Made by a program: the position numbers and the translations under genes. A stretch of 19,230 bases of DNA, taken from the NCBI GenBank assembly GCA_003517725.1, contig DOZZ01000172.1:1-19230 (forward strand). The letters are read 5' to 3'. A model generated the notes under the pieces. The model did no database searches and was not told the DNA's origin. It saw nothing but the letters and a program-made list of their open reading frames with translations. Source of the DNA: Bryobacterales bacterium (GTDB lineage Bacteria > Acidobacteriota > Terriglobia > Bryobacterales > Bryobacteraceae). This document shows, one piece after another, positions 9,476 through 17,378 of this stretch. Position 1 is the first letter of the stretch; each line of letters begins with the position of its first letter.

Positions 9476-9850
9476 ATGTTTCAAGGCCTTGAACACACGG
9501 CGATCGCCTCGCCGCACCCCGCCCAACTGGCCCAGTGGTATGTAGACCACCTGGGTTTTCGCATCAATTTCGAATATGCCGGCAACTATTTTGTGAAGGC
9601 GCCGAACGGCTCGTTGCTGGAAATTATTCCTTCGGAAGGCGAACGCGCGCCGCAGGGCATGAAAGATCCCGGTATCCGCCACCTGGCCATCGCCGTGGAT
9701 CACTTCGACATGGCGTACCAGCAGCTCAAGAGCAAGGGCGTCACCTTCCTGGCCGAACCGTACGAAACGCAGGGCAACCGCCTGGTTTTCTTCGCCGATG
9801 GAGATGGTAATTTCGTGCACCTGATCCAGCGCGCGCGGCCGTTGCCTTAA
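9476..9850 (+). CDS. VOC (glyoxalase/bleomycin-resistance fold) protein
   Basis: The protein has 124 residues. The ATG at 9476 is chosen over a GTG at 9452 because MFQGLEHTAIAS is where the first strand of the fold begins. Two beta-alpha-beta-beta-beta modules are visible: LEHTAIASPHPAQLAQWYVD with LGFRINFEY, and IRHLAIAVDHFDMAYQQLKS with FFADGDGNFVHLIQ. Candidate metal ligands are H7, E49, H69 and H115; the last position is often Glu in this superfamily and here is His. The length is normal for a single-domain VOC enzyme that dimerises. The reaction (lyase, dioxygenase or resistance) cannot be assigned. It is followed 12 bases later by an MFS exporter, hinting at a detoxification pair. Confidence 0.88.
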   Translation: MFQGLEHTAIASPHPAQLAQWYVDHLGFRINFEYAGNYFVKAPNGSLLEIIPSEGERAPQGMKDPGIRHLAIAVDHFDMAYQQLKSKGVTFLAEPYETQGNRLVFFADGDGNFVHLIQRARPLP

Positions 9851-9862
9851 GCGGCTGACACT

Positions 9863-11068
9863 TTGCTGAGACGCGTTTTCAAGGCCTTTTCATACCAGCA
9901 CTTCCGGATGCTCTGGATGGGCGCGTGCACCTCCAGCATCGGCACCTGGATGCAGCAGGTCGCCCAGGCGTGGATGGTCTTCGAGATGTCGAAGTCGGCC
10001 TTCATGCTGGGGCTCGACACGGCGCTGGGCCAGATCCCGATCCTGCTGTTCTCGCTGGTCGGCGGCGTGGTGGCCGACCGCATGGACCGCCGTCACTTGT
10101 TGATCGGCTCGCAGGTGGTGCAGATGACCTGCGCGTTTACCCTGACCGCGTTGATCGTGACCGGACTGGTGCGGGTCTGGATGATTCTGGTGCTCTCGTT
10201 CGTAGTCGGCACGGCCCAGGCATTTGGAGGCCCGGCCTATCAGGCACTGGTGCCGACGCTGGTGGACAAAGAGGATTTGCAGAACGCCATCGCGCTGAAC
10301 TCGATTCAGTTCAACCTGGCGCGTTTTATCGGCCCCAGCCTGGGCGGCTGGGCTTTGGCACGGTTCGGCGCCCAATGGTGCTTTGCCTTGAACGGACTGT
10401 CGTTTATCGCGGTGATCATTTCGATTCTGCGTCTGCCCATCAACTTCATGCCAGGCAAAATCGCCATGTCGATGGTGGGCAGTCTGAAAGAGGGGCTCGT
10501 TTTCGTGCGTCACCGCAGCGCCATGGCGGGGCTGATTGTCATCGCCTTTTTCATGACTGCCTTCACCGCGCCGATGCTGACATTTCTGCCGGTGTTCGCC
10601 AAAGAGGTGTACCACGGCAACGCGCTGACCTACACCAATATGATGTCGATTTCGGCGCTGGGCTCGGTGACAGGCGCGCTAATTGTCGCCGGTTTCGGCA
10701 ATGTCTCGAATAAAGGGCGCATCGCGCTGCTGATCCTCACCGTGCTGGGCCTGGGCATCACGATCTTCGCCACTTCGCGCAATATCTGGTTCAGTTACGG
10801 CGTGCTGTTCGTGCTGGGCGCGCTGCTGATGGGCGCGTTCGCGATGATCAGTTCGCTGGTGCAATTGGTCGCCACCAATGAGATGCGCGGCCGCGTGATG
10901 AGCGTCTATAACGTGGCCTTCCGCGGCGGGATGCCGCTCGGCAGCCTGGTGACCGGCCGGCTGATCCCGATCTTTTCCGCACCCATGGTCGTGGGCGTGA
11001 ATGGCATCCTGTTGGTATCTCTGGCAATCTATTTTCTGTTGGCACAGCGGCGCGTCGCCGCCCTTTGA
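9863..11068 (+). CDS. MFS transporter (MFS_3 / EntS-like exporter)
   Basis: This 401-residue inner-membrane protein has about 12 helices. It is read from a TTG at 9863, as the previous in-frame codon series runs into the VOC stop and no ATG is available before the first helix. It opens with ALFKAFSY-like residues typical of this group (VFKAFSYQHFRMLWMGACTS, then IGTWMQQVAQAWMVFEMS). The MFS motif A is GGVVADRMDRRHLLI between helices 2 and 3. FGGPAYQALVPTLVDKEDL and NARMRGRV-type EMRGRVMSVYNVAFRGGMPL are signatures of the MFS_3 (enterobactin exporter-like) family. It probably exports a small molecule; the substrate is unknown. It belongs to a plus-strand run with 12 bases before it and 9 after it. 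Confidence 0.9.
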   Translation: MLRRVFKAFSYQHFRMLWMGACTSSIGTWMQQVAQAWMVFEMSKSAFMLGLDTALGQIPILLFSLVGGVVADRMDRRHLLIGSQVVQMTCAFTLTALIVTGLVRVWMILVLSFVVGTAQAFGGPAYQALVPTLVDKEDLQNAIALNSIQFNLARFIGPSLGGWALARFGAQWCFALNGLSFIAVIISILRLPINFMPGKIAMSMVGSLKEGLVFVRHRSAMAGLIVIAFFMTAFTAPMLTFLPVFAKEVYHGNALTYTNMMSISALGSVTGALIVAGFGNVSNKGRIALLILTVLGLGITIFATSRNIWFSYGVLFVLGALLMGAFAMISSLVQLVATNEMRGRVMSVYNVAFRGGMPLGSLVTGRLIPIFSAPMVVGVNGILLVSLAIYFLLAQRRVAAL

Positions 11069-11077
11069 GTTGACTCT

Positions 11078-11761
11078 ATGCGAATTTCTATTCTTTTTCT
11101 GATGTGCGCCGCGCTACCGCTGTTCGGAGCCTCGCCGCTCGAGACCGCGCGCGACGCGCAGGACCGGCCGGCTCTGCAGAAGATGGTTCAGACTTATCAG
11201 GAGGCTGCGGTCAAGGCTCCGAAGAACGCGGAGGCACAGTATCGCGTGGCGCTGGCGTCATCCTATTTGGCCGAGGTATCGCTCGAACTGAAGGATAAGA
11301 ACCAAGCCGCGAGCGCCGCCGAGGCGGGGATTCAGGCAGCCGACGCCGCCATCGCTCTCGACCCCAACAAGGCCGAGTACCATCGGGTGCTGGCGACGCT
11401 GTGTGGCCAGTACATTCCCTCCAATGTGTTGCGCGGGCTGAGCTATGGAAAGCGCGCCAAGGACGCCATCGCGCGCGCCATGCAACTCGACCCGAAATCG
11501 GCGGGCGTTTATGTTGCGGAAGGCGTGGGCAACTACTACATGCCGCCGGCCTTCGGAGGCGGTCCGGAGCCCGCGATACAAGACTTTCACAAAGCGCTGG
11601 AGCTCGATCCCAAATCGGCGGAAGCTTACCTATGGCTGGGCATGGCGCTGAAGAAGGAGCATAAGAACGCGGAGGCGCGCGAAGCTTTGACGAAGTCGCT
11701 AGCGCTCGATCCGCATCGCCTCTGGACCAAGCAGCAGCTTGAAAAAACGCCGCCGCAATGA
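11078..11761 (+). CDS. second exported TPR-repeat protein
   Basis: This is a 227-residue protein with a signal peptide (ISILFLMCAALPLFGASP, residues 3-20). TPR-like helical pairs occupy most of the rest, e.g. AADAAIALDPNKAEYHRVLA, AIARAMQLDPKSAGVY and the textbook AEAYLWLGMALKKEHKNAEA. A glycine loop (PPAFGGG, 156-162) lies between repeats as in the TPR protein at 7727-8596, and the residues around it align (SYGKRAKDAIARAMQLDP here, SYANKTRAAFEKAVELDP there). The two are likely paralogues. The stop overlaps the next ATG by four bases (ATGA), so the downstream membrane protein is translationally coupled. It is probably periplasmic, for protein interaction. Confidence 0.85.
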   Translation: MRISILFLMCAALPLFGASPLETARDAQDRPALQKMVQTYQEAAVKAPKNAEAQYRVALASSYLAEVSLELKDKNQAASAAEAGIQAADAAIALDPNKAEYHRVLATLCGQYIPSNVLRGLSYGKRAKDAIARAMQLDPKSAGVYVAEGVGNYYMPPAFGGGPEPAIQDFHKALELDPKSAEAYLWLGMALKKEHKNAEAREALTKSLALDPHRLWTKQQLEKTPPQ

Positions 11762-13392
11762 GCCGCCTGGCGACCGGCGCGGCGCTGGCCGTGCTGACGC
11801 TGCTGGGCTGGATCAGCTTCCCAGGCCACACCTGGCTGCAGCAGGACACGCAGATCTACGCGCCAATTCTGGAGCACCAGTGGGACCATCGTGTGCTCAA
11901 CCAAGACTTGCTGGTGCAGCACCCGCACGTGGCCTACACGTTCTACGATGAACTGGCCAACGGCGTACGAAGGCTGACCGGCGCGAGCCTGGAGCATGCC
12001 CTGGCGGGCGCGCAATTGGTGTTTCGCTGGCTCGGGCTGCTCGGAATTTTTCTGATCGCGGCATCGTTGGGCTTCAGCCGCGTCGAGAGTCTCCTGGTCA
12101 CGGCCATCTGGTCACTAGGCGCTACTGTCATCGGGCCGGCGGTGCTGACCGTGGAATACGAACCGACGCCGCGGGCCCTCGCCGTGCCTTTGATTCTTCT
12201 AGCGATCGGCTTAATGGCGCAACACCGGCCGGCGTGGGCCGGCGTCGCGGCGTCGCTGGCGTTTCTGCTGCATCCGCCGACCGTGTGGCCGTTCTGGGCG
12301 GTGTTGGTGATGATGCTGGTTTTCCGCCGCGAAGCTGGTTCTGCCCGGACGCTGGCGTGGGCGCTGGCCCCGCTGGCCGTGGCCATCGTGCTGCTGGCGC
12401 TGCATGCGTCGCGCCAGGGCGGAGCGGTAGAGCACCAGCAATTCTTCGGGCGCCTCTCGCCGCGGTTGGAAGCGATGCAGCGTTTGCGCGCGCCCTATAA
12501 CTGGGTTTCCATGTGGTGGCGGCAATCGCTGCTGCAATACGTGGCGCTATGGGCGGCGTCCTGCTGGGCCACGTGTCGCGTGCGCGCGCGCGTCAACCAG
12601 CCGCTGCGCTGGTTTGTGGTGGCGCTGCCGGTGCTGGCATTAGGCAGCGTGCCGCTCTCGTGGCTGCTTCTGGAACAAATGAAGTGGATGTTGATGCCGC
12701 AGGTGCAGCCGGCGCGCGCTCTGCTTTTCGTCACCGCCATAGCGCAGATTCTGATGAGCGCGGCGGGCTGCCAAGCTGCCGCGAGGCGTCGCGCGTGGGA
12801 GGCTGCGGCGTGGTTCGCGGCGGTCTTCCTGATTCCCGCCATGGCTCCACTGCTGGCCTGGCCCACGCTGCCGCTAGCCGCCACTGCCGCGGGGTTAACG
12901 GTAGCGACCGTCGGCGCATTGGCGCTCTTCCGGCACTCGCGCCGGCTGGGCGCTGCTGCCGTGGCGGCGGTGGCGCTCTGCGCGACCGTGGCGTACCCGG
13001 CGCTCGCGTCGGTGCACAACTATCGGCTGATGGAGACTCCGGAACTGGCCGCGTTGGCCGCTTGGGCGCGCAACTCGACGCCGGTGGACGCGGTCTTCCT
13101 GTTTCCCGCGGCCGAGCATCGCAGCGGCGACCCTGGCGTGTTTCGCGCGCGCGCCTTGCGGGCCGTGTATGTGGATTGGAAGGGCGGGGGACAGGTCAAT
13201 TACCTGCCTGTTTTCGCCGATGAGTGGTGGCGCCGCTGGCAACAGGTGTCCGGACATCTACCGGCCCGCACTCATCTAAGTGTGTACCGGACCTGGGGCG
13301 TGCGGTATGTTGTGACGCGCGCGCCGGCCGCCATACCCGGTGTCGCACCAATCTACAGGAATCGCTTTTACTGCGTTTACGCGGCGAGGTAA
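11758..13392 (+). CDS. large multi-spanning membrane protein, DUF6798/GT-C-like
   Basis: This 544-residue protein has about ten hydrophobic helices between residues 8 and 415. An early periplasmic loop contains WLQQDTQIYAPILEHQWD, with acidic residues placed much as in GT-C glycosyltransferases and related polyprenyl-linked sugar enzymes. The C-terminal soluble part, about 425-544, includes LAAWARNSTPVDAVFLFP, FRARALRAVYVDWKGGG and WGVRYVVTRAP. These resemble the C-terminal region of the DUF6798 group. A role in sugar transfer or surface polymer assembly is inference only. It is coupled to the preceding TPR gene by an ATGA overlap. Its last 16 bases overlap the end of the convergent PIN gene. 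Confidence 0.75.
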   Translation: MSRLATGAALAVLTLLGWISFPGHTWLQQDTQIYAPILEHQWDHRVLNQDLLVQHPHVAYTFYDELANGVRRLTGASLEHALAGAQLVFRWLGLLGIFLIAASLGFSRVESLLVTAIWSLGATVIGPAVLTVEYEPTPRALAVPLILLAIGLMAQHRPAWAGVAASLAFLLHPPTVWPFWAVLVMMLVFRREAGSARTLAWALAPLAVAIVLLALHASRQGGAVEHQQFFGRLSPRLEAMQRLRAPYNWVSMWWRQSLLQYVALWAASCWATCRVRARVNQPLRWFVVALPVLALGSVPLSWLLLEQMKWMLMPQVQPARALLFVTAIAQILMSAAGCQAAARRRAWEAAAWFAAVFLIPAMAPLLAWPTLPLAATAAGLTVATVGALALFRHSRRLGAAAVAAVALCATVAYPALASVHNYRLMETPELAALAAWARNSTPVDAVFLFPAAEHRSGDPGVFRARALRAVYVDWKGGGQVNYLPVFADEWWRRWQQVSGHLPARTHLSVYRTWGVRYVVTRAPAAIPGVAPIYRNRFYCVYAAR

Positions 13393-13790
13393 ACCGGAAA
13401 TTCCGAGAGAAACTGGCGCGCGTTCATGATGCGAGTCGGCCCCCACTGTTCCGGGAAGTGTTTCAAATTCCCAGTGATCAGAATGGCGGCTTCGGCCGCG
13501 CCGGCACACTCGAGAAACCGGTTATCGGATTCATCCGACGCCGCCACGACGGCAGTCTCGGGCTCGACCACGCAGACGTGCGGTTTCAGGGCCATCAGCA
13601 ACTCGACCGTGCGCGGCTGCAGCGCGGCGAACTTTTCGCGCAACAGTACCTCGCTGTATTCCGACCAGATTTCGCGCGAGACGCAGGCCGTGTAGTGACC
13701 GTGAATCGCGAGGTTGACAAGGAGCGCCTCCAGGCCGTCAGGTTTCCAGCAGGCCGACAACAGAACGTTGGTGTCGAGTACTACGCGCAC
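13377..13790 (-). CDS. PIN-domain nuclease, VapC/COG1569-like, without a visible antitoxin
   Basis: The protein has 137 residues from a GTG start at 13790; GGAG lies seven bases upstream. The fold markers are an N-terminal VVLDTNVLLSA (D6), SREIWSEYSEVL (E44), ASDESDNRFLECA (D89) and ILITGNLKHFP near 103-112. PIN enzymes bind Mg or Mn through such acids and cut RNA; at the fourth position, where many have TGD, this one has Asn108, a variant also seen in this subfamily as I recall. No antitoxin gene lies upstream: the next gene is Thg1-like, divergent after 47 bases. It is therefore an orphan, a relic or a non-toxin nuclease. It overlaps the convergent membrane-protein gene by 16 bases. Confidence 0.87.
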   Translation of the reverse strand: MRVVLDTNVLLSACWKPDGLEALLVNLAIHGHYTACVSREIWSEYSEVLLREKFAALQPRTVELLMALKPHVCVVEPETAVVAASDESDNRFLECAGAAEAAILITGNLKHFPEQWGPTRIMNARQFLSEFPVYLAA

Positions 13791-13837
13791 GAATCATCTC
13801 CAGTTTGGCACAATCGAGTGTGCATGGTTAGGCAGGC

Positions 13838-14560
13838 ATGAAGGACGAACTGGGCCGGCGCCTGAAGCGGGACTACGAAGACGCGCTGCGGTTGACCTTG
13901 CCGCGGCGCACTTATATTGTGTTGCGAATCGATGGACGCGCGTTCCATAAATTTACGGAAGACCTGCCCAGGCCCTATTGCCGGCCTCTGGCCGATGCAC
14001 TCGACGGCGCCGCGCTGCACTTGTCCCGGGAGATGATCGGCTGCCGCCTGGCGTACGGGCAGAGCGACGAATACTCGTTTCTGCTGTCGGATTGCGGCGG
14101 CCCTGGCGAGCCGCTGTGGTTCGACGGCAATATGCAAAAAATGGTTTCGGTGTCGGCCAGCATTTTCACGGCAGCCTTTCAGCGTGCCTTCGGGGGAGAG
14201 AAGCTGGCGGCCTTCGATTCGAGGGTGATGGTGATCGCGCAGAGGCGGGAAGTGGAGCAGTATTTTCTGTGGCGCCAGCTGGATGCCTCGGCCAATAGTT
14301 TGAACATGCTGGCTTCGGCTTTCTATACCCACGCGGAGTTGTTGGGGAAGTCCACCGCCGAGAAGCACGAGATGTTGCATGCCAGGGGCGCCAACTGGGC
14401 CCTGCAGCCGGTTGATTTCAAGCGCGGGAGAATTGTCCGGCCGGACCCGTCGATCGCCGGAGGGTGGGTCGTGGATCTTGAAATTCCGATCTTTAGCCGC
14501 GAACGCAGCTTCCTGCACGCCTTGATTCCTCAACCGTACGAAGCCGGTACGGGCTGCTAA
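13838..14560 (+). CDS. Thg1-like protein (tRNA 3'-5' polymerase family)
   Basis: This 240-residue protein belongs to the family that adds nucleotides to the 5' end of RNA in the reverse (3'-5') direction. Eukaryotic Thg1 adds G-1 to tRNA-His; bacterial members (TLPs) can refill truncated tRNA 5' ends. Visible motifs are the metal-binding VLRIDGRAFHKFT (D32, G33), CRLAYGQSDEYSFLL (S76, D77, E78), FDSR (126-129), FLWRQLDASANSLNMLA (143-159) and a RGANW near 183-187. The length and motif order match complete members, so it is probably active. The ATG is preceded by AGGCAGG. It is divergent from the PIN nuclease with a 47-base gap, and ends inside a long hairpin. Its biological role in this organism cannot be deduced; bacteria normally encode G-1 in the tRNA-His gene. 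Confidence 0.93.
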   Translation: MKDELGRRLKRDYEDALRLTLPRRTYIVLRIDGRAFHKFTEDLPRPYCRPLADALDGAALHLSREMIGCRLAYGQSDEYSFLLSDCGGPGEPLWFDGNMQKMVSVSASIFTAAFQRAFGGEKLAAFDSRVMVIAQRREVEQYFLWRQLDASANSLNMLASAFYTHAELLGKSTAEKHEMLHARGANWALQPVDFKRGRIVRPDPSIAGGWVVDLEIPIFSRERSFLHALIPQPYEAGTGC

Positions 14561-14576
14561 CGTGCCCGTACCGGTT
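14542..14576. terminator. long hairpin between convergent genes
   Basis: CCGGTACGGGC (14544-14554) pairs perfectly with GCCCGTACCGG (14564-14574), 11 bp, extended by a G-U and an A-U pair; the loop is nine bases. It contains the Thg1-like stop codon. It lies between convergent genes, so it may end transcription from both sides. No long T run follows on either strand, so efficiency is uncertain. Confidence 0.65.
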
Positions 14577-14586
14577 GCTCTTCGAG

Positions 14587-15363
14587 TTAATAGTTTCCGC
14601 CTCCGGAGGTACGCGTGCGGCGCTCGGCGTCGGCCACGCGCTCGGCTTCGGCCTCGTCATAATTGAGTTCGGCGGTGTCGTTGGCGCGGTCGATTTCCGA
14701 GCGGCCCAGATCGCCACGATTCCGCGCGCGCTCGCTTAATTCGCTCTCGCGAACGCGCTCCTCGGTGGTGTTTACGGGATAGTCCACGGACGCGGTGCCG
14801 GCCGTTGACGTGCGATGCATGGGTTTGTCCGATTTGGCGAAGTCGGCGCTCGCTTCGCCGGTCGAAGCAATATCTTCGGCACCGGTATCTTTTAAGATCT
14901 GCTTGGCGCGCGTGACCCAATCGCCGGTGTCACAGTGTACCGAGAGCAGGATACCGCCGTTCTTGACGCGGCCTTCATAGCGCTTGGCTTCGTACTCCGG
15001 AATGCCCATGCCCACCAGGGCTCCCACTAAGCCGCCGACCACGCCCGCGGCTCCGGCTCCGGCCAAAGCCGCCATAATCGGGCCGGCCGCGATGAAGGGG
15101 CCGATGCCCGGGATGGCCAGCGCGCCGATGCCGGCCAGCCAGCCGAGCACGCCGCCGACTACGGCGCCAGAAGCAACGCCAGTGGCCGTGCCTTCGGGTG
15201 CTTTGGTGCTCTTCTCGTGCGCAAAATCTTTCGAGCCTTGGTTATCGGGGAACAGGGCGGAAATATCGGTGTTGCGGAAGCCTGCGTTGCGCAGCGCGTC
15301 CACTGCCTCTTCAGCAGCCGTGCGGCTGGCGTAAATTCCGAAAACTGCAATGTTTTTCGACAT
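14587..15363 (-). CDS. glycine-rich stress/ActD-like (DUF3341, 17M-like) protein
   Basis: The protein has 258 residues with an excellent ribosome site (AAGGAG eight bases before the ATG). Residues 4-45 form an alpha-beta domain of the general stress 17M type (VFGIYASRTAAEEAVDALRN, then DISALFPDN). A glycine/alanine-rich hydrophobic stretch (about 62-125) could form a membrane hairpin: GAVVGGVLGWLAGIGALAIP, GPIMAALAGAGAAGVVGGLV. YEGRVKNGGILLSVHC and DTGAEDIAST end the second alpha-beta part. The last 85 residues are charged and low in complexity, rich in Glu, Arg and Asp. Similar proteins are annotated as stress or ActD-like proteins; there is no enzyme motif. It follows the BON gene by 30 bases on the same strand. 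Confidence 0.75.
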   Translation of the reverse strand: MSKNIAVFGIYASRTAAEEAVDALRNAGFRNTDISALFPDNQGSKDFAHEKSTKAPEGTATGVASGAVVGGVLGWLAGIGALAIPGIGPFIAAGPIMAALAGAGAAGVVGGLVGALVGMGIPEYEAKRYEGRVKNGGILLSVHCDTGDWVTRAKQILKDTGAEDIASTGEASADFAKSDKPMHRTSTAGTASVDYPVNTTEERVRESELSERARNRGDLGRSEIDRANDTAELNYDEAEAERVADAERRTRTSGGGNY

Positions 15364-15393
15364 ATAGAAAGCTCCTTTTTCAACGTGGAATGT

Positions 15394-15813
15394 TTAGCTC
15401 TGGGCCTGCGACTTCTTTTTGCTGGGTTTCAAGCCGGACTTCGGTTTCTCTTTTGGCGGGACTATGGAAAGTTCATTTTTGACACTTGCAGCTCCGGCCA
15501 CTTCTTTAGCTTTGGCAAACACCGCCGCTTTTTCTTCCTCACTGCGCACGGGGCCCTTTAGCGTGACTTCGCCGTTGGCCGTAATGATTTTGACGTTGTG
15601 CGCATAACTGGAAAGACTTTTGTCGGCGATCAGAGACTTGCGGATCTCGCGCGAAATCTGCACGGCCGTTTTGCGATTGGACTGCTGGTCCGCAGTCACC
15701 TCGCTTTTGGTCCGGTCACGTTTATTAGTAGCCGTATTATCAGGCGTTTGGGCAATCAGCGGCAGGCAAATAAGGACAAGCGCGGAACAGTTGAGGCCGT
15801 AAAATTTCCTCAT
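15394..15813 (-). CDS. BON-domain exported protein
   Basis: This 139-residue protein starts at the ATG at 15813, because AAAGG sits six bases upstream; an in-frame ATG at 15819 would touch that site, and an opening at 15861 lacks one. The signal peptide is residues 1-22 (MRKFYGLNCSALVLICLPLI plus AQ). A BON domain spans about 50-112: VQISREIRKSLIADKSLSSY, VKIITANGEVTLKGPVRSEE, then VAGAASVKNELSIVP. BON domains bind phospholipid or surfaces and protect the envelope in stress (OsmY type). The tail is lysine-rich (KEKPKSGLKPSKKKSQAQS). It leads a likely two-gene unit with the ActD/17M-like gene. Confidence 0.9.
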   Translation of the reverse strand: MRKFYGLNCSALVLICLPLIAQTPDNTATNKRDRTKSEVTADQQSNRKTAVQISREIRKSLIADKSLSSYAHNVKIITANGEVTLKGPVRSEEEKAAVFAKAKEVAGAASVKNELSIVPPKEKPKSGLKPSKKKSQAQS

Positions 15814-16056
15814 GCACATCCTTTCAGGGAAAGCATGAGCACGCGAAACGCCGTTGGCCAAAAAAATACGGAGTTGTGCCCCTCAGTGCGTTGGCCCACG
15901 CGTACTTCTTGCTTCGCACGCTGAGCCGGTTTATCCGAGTGGCATCGGCGGAGCATTTCATGCGAACAGTGAAGAAGGAGAAGCCGCGAAGCAGGCCCTT
16001 TGCCGATGCGGAAGAAGCGCGCGGCCACAGCAGCGGGTTTCTAGAACAGACTTACA

Positions 16057-16139
16057 ACCGACACCCACACCGGTTGGCGGAGTCGAGCCGAAGCGTCCCT
16101 TAATGCGATCGACTCCGTTCTCAAGTGAGGGGTGTCGTT
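16057..16139. ncRNA. candidate structured RNA with nested stems
   Basis: An outer 8-bp perfect stem (CGACACCC at 16059-16066 with GGGTGTCG at 16130-16137, extendable by AA/TT across one bulged C) encloses an inner 9-bp perfect stem (CGGAGTCGA at 16078-16086 with TCGACTCCG at 16109-16117), extendable by two G-U pairs. The inner loop is 22 bases. The outer and inner stems are joined by about 11 and 12 bases. No tRNA, tmRNA or known riboswitch pattern fits. The strand is unknown; on the minus strand it could be the Tad 3' end or the far BON leader. Confidence 0.4.
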
Positions 16140-16222
16140 CCCACCGCCCGCCCGCGCAGTTGAACTGTCGAGCGCGCCGGCAGACGGCGGCCCGCTTCGG
16201 CGACTTCGCCGCAGATCGGGAA

Positions 16223-16241
16223 GGCCGGGATCAACCCGGCC
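16223..16241 (-). terminator. possible end of the Tad transcript
   Basis: GGCCGGG, five-base loop, CCCGGCC: a perfect 7-bp GC stem 45 bases past the stop of the last minus-strand Tad-associated gene. It has only two T residues after it on the minus strand, so it may be a terminator or an RNA 3'-end stabiliser. Confidence 0.4.
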
Positions 16242-16285
16242 CTTCAGCCGTAAGTCACTTCTGGTTACGGAACAACCGGGCTGGA

Positions 16286-16378
16286 TTATTCTTCCTTCTT
16301 GCGTCGCCGCATGACGAATACCGCGATCAGCACGACGGCCAGAACTGAGCAGATGATACGAATTGTTGACGAATCCAT
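16286..16378 (-). CDS. 30-residue single-pass membrane protein in the Tad operon
   Basis: This small gene encodes MDSSTIRIICSVLAVVLI followed by AVFVMRRRKKEE. A hydrophobic helix (about residues 6-23) is followed by a strongly basic RRRKK tail, so the N-terminus should face outwards. The ribosome site is unusually good: AGAGGAG with five bases before the ATG. It starts 86 bases after the tadC stop on the same strand, so it probably shares the Tad transcript. No family can be named with confidence; its size and place suggest a small accessory membrane peptide. It could instead be spurious, but a perfect ribosome site, membrane helix and charge distribution together argue for a real gene. Confidence 0.65.
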   Translation of the reverse strand: MDSSTIRIICSVLAVVLIAVFVMRRRKKEE

Positions 16379-16464
16379 AGGGGCTCCTCTTTTGGGTCCG
16401 ACGCTCTTGCCGCCGGGCCATACACTCATACATCGGCCCTTTGCCGCGTATCCTTTAGCCGATT

Positions 16465-17376
16465 TCAGAGGCTATTCATCATCGGCAGCAAATCGCGGAA
16501 GATGCGAACAATAACGGGCCCGACGGTTAACACAAAGAGCGACGGCAGGATGAAAAAGAAGATCGGAAAAACTAACTTGACGCCCAGCTTGGCGGCCTTT
16601 TCTTCGGCTACCTGCCGGGCCTGGATCCGCAGGTGATCGGAATGCACGCGCAGGCTTTGGGCCACGCTGGTGCCAAAGCGGTCGGCCTGCAGCAATACGG
16701 CCGTCATTTTTTTGATCTCCAGAACGCCGGTGCGCTCGGCCAGACTGCGGAGCGCATCGGAGCGGCGTTTGCCGGCGCGGGTTTCGAGGCCCACCATGGA
16801 GAACTCCTCGCTGATTTCCGGGTGGGCCACTTCCAACTCTCGAGCTACCTGCGTGATGGCCTGGTCCAGCCCCAGGCCCGCTTCGACGCAGATGGTCAGC
16901 AGATCGAGTGCGTTCGGCAGCGCCTTTTCAATATTCCTCCGGCGCCGGCGAATGCGCCTCCGGATGAATTCCCCGGGCAGCATCAATCCGGCGCCCGCTC
17001 CGGCCACCGCGCCCATGATCATGGTCGCCATTTCGGCTTTGCGCATAAACATGATGCCCGGGACCAGCAACAAGCCGAACAGGGCGCACACCAGTTTGGA
17101 GCCGTGGAACAGCACGGCGGCACGCGGCGCCCGGATGCCCGCGCGCACGAAGTCGCGTTGCAGCCGGTCCGGTTGACGGGGGGCGACACGCGTGCCCAGA
17201 TTGGCCAGCAGATCGGTCCACGGGCGCGCTGTTTTGGCCGCGGCCGGAGCCGTCCGCGGAGCGCGCTCCGTCAGGCGGTCCAGCATGGCGCTGGAACGGC
17301 TGAAGCGGCGGTTAATAAGCCAAAATGTGGCGGCGAATACGAGCGCGAAGCAGGCGATGGTGAGGGATCCTGGCAT
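16465..17376 (-). CDS. tadC: TadC, Flp-pilus inner-membrane platform protein
   Basis: This 303-residue membrane protein of the T2SSF fold forms, with TadB, the platform on which the TadA ATPase assembles Flp pili. A first helix lies at about 3-22. Two more at about 92-135 include LVCALFGLLLVPGIMFM and MIMGAVAGAGAGLMLPGEFI. A basic stretch (RRRIRRRRRNIEKALPNALD) leads to the T2SSF helical domain with LLTICVEAGLGLDQAIT, LETRAGKRRSDALRSLAERT and ADRFGTSVAQSLRVHSDHLR. The last helix near 270-290 (VFPIFFFILPSLFVLTVGPV) is typical of TadC. It starts two bases after the tadB stop. TadB and TadC are told apart by order and C-terminal details. Confidence 0.93.
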   Translation of the reverse strand: MPGSLTIACFALVFAATFWLINRRFSRSSAMLDRLTERAPRTAPAAAKTARPWTDLLANLGTRVAPRQPDRLQRDFVRAGIRAPRAAVLFHGSKLVCALFGLLLVPGIMFMRKAEMATMIMGAVAGAGAGLMLPGEFIRRRIRRRRRNIEKALPNALDLLTICVEAGLGLDQAITQVARELEVAHPEISEEFSMVGLETRAGKRRSDALRSLAERTGVLEIKKMTAVLLQADRFGTSVAQSLRVHSDHLRIQARQVAEEKAAKLGVKLVFPIFFFILPSLFVLTVGPVIVRIFRDLLPMMNSL

Positions 17377-17378
17377 AG

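Larger units (their letters stand above)
15814..16285. other. gene-free stretch with nested inverted repeats
   Basis: No open frame here has a convincing start, ribosome site or protein-like composition. The stretch lies between the minus-strand BON gene (start 15813) and the end of the minus-strand Tad operon (16286), so it must hold the BON promoter and the end of the Tad transcript. It contains a bulged hairpin at 15882-15925, a nested structure at 16057-16139 and a GGCCGGG/CCCGGCC hairpin at 16223-16241. An 11-base palindrome (CAGTTGAACTG) lies near 16157. Confidence 0.7.
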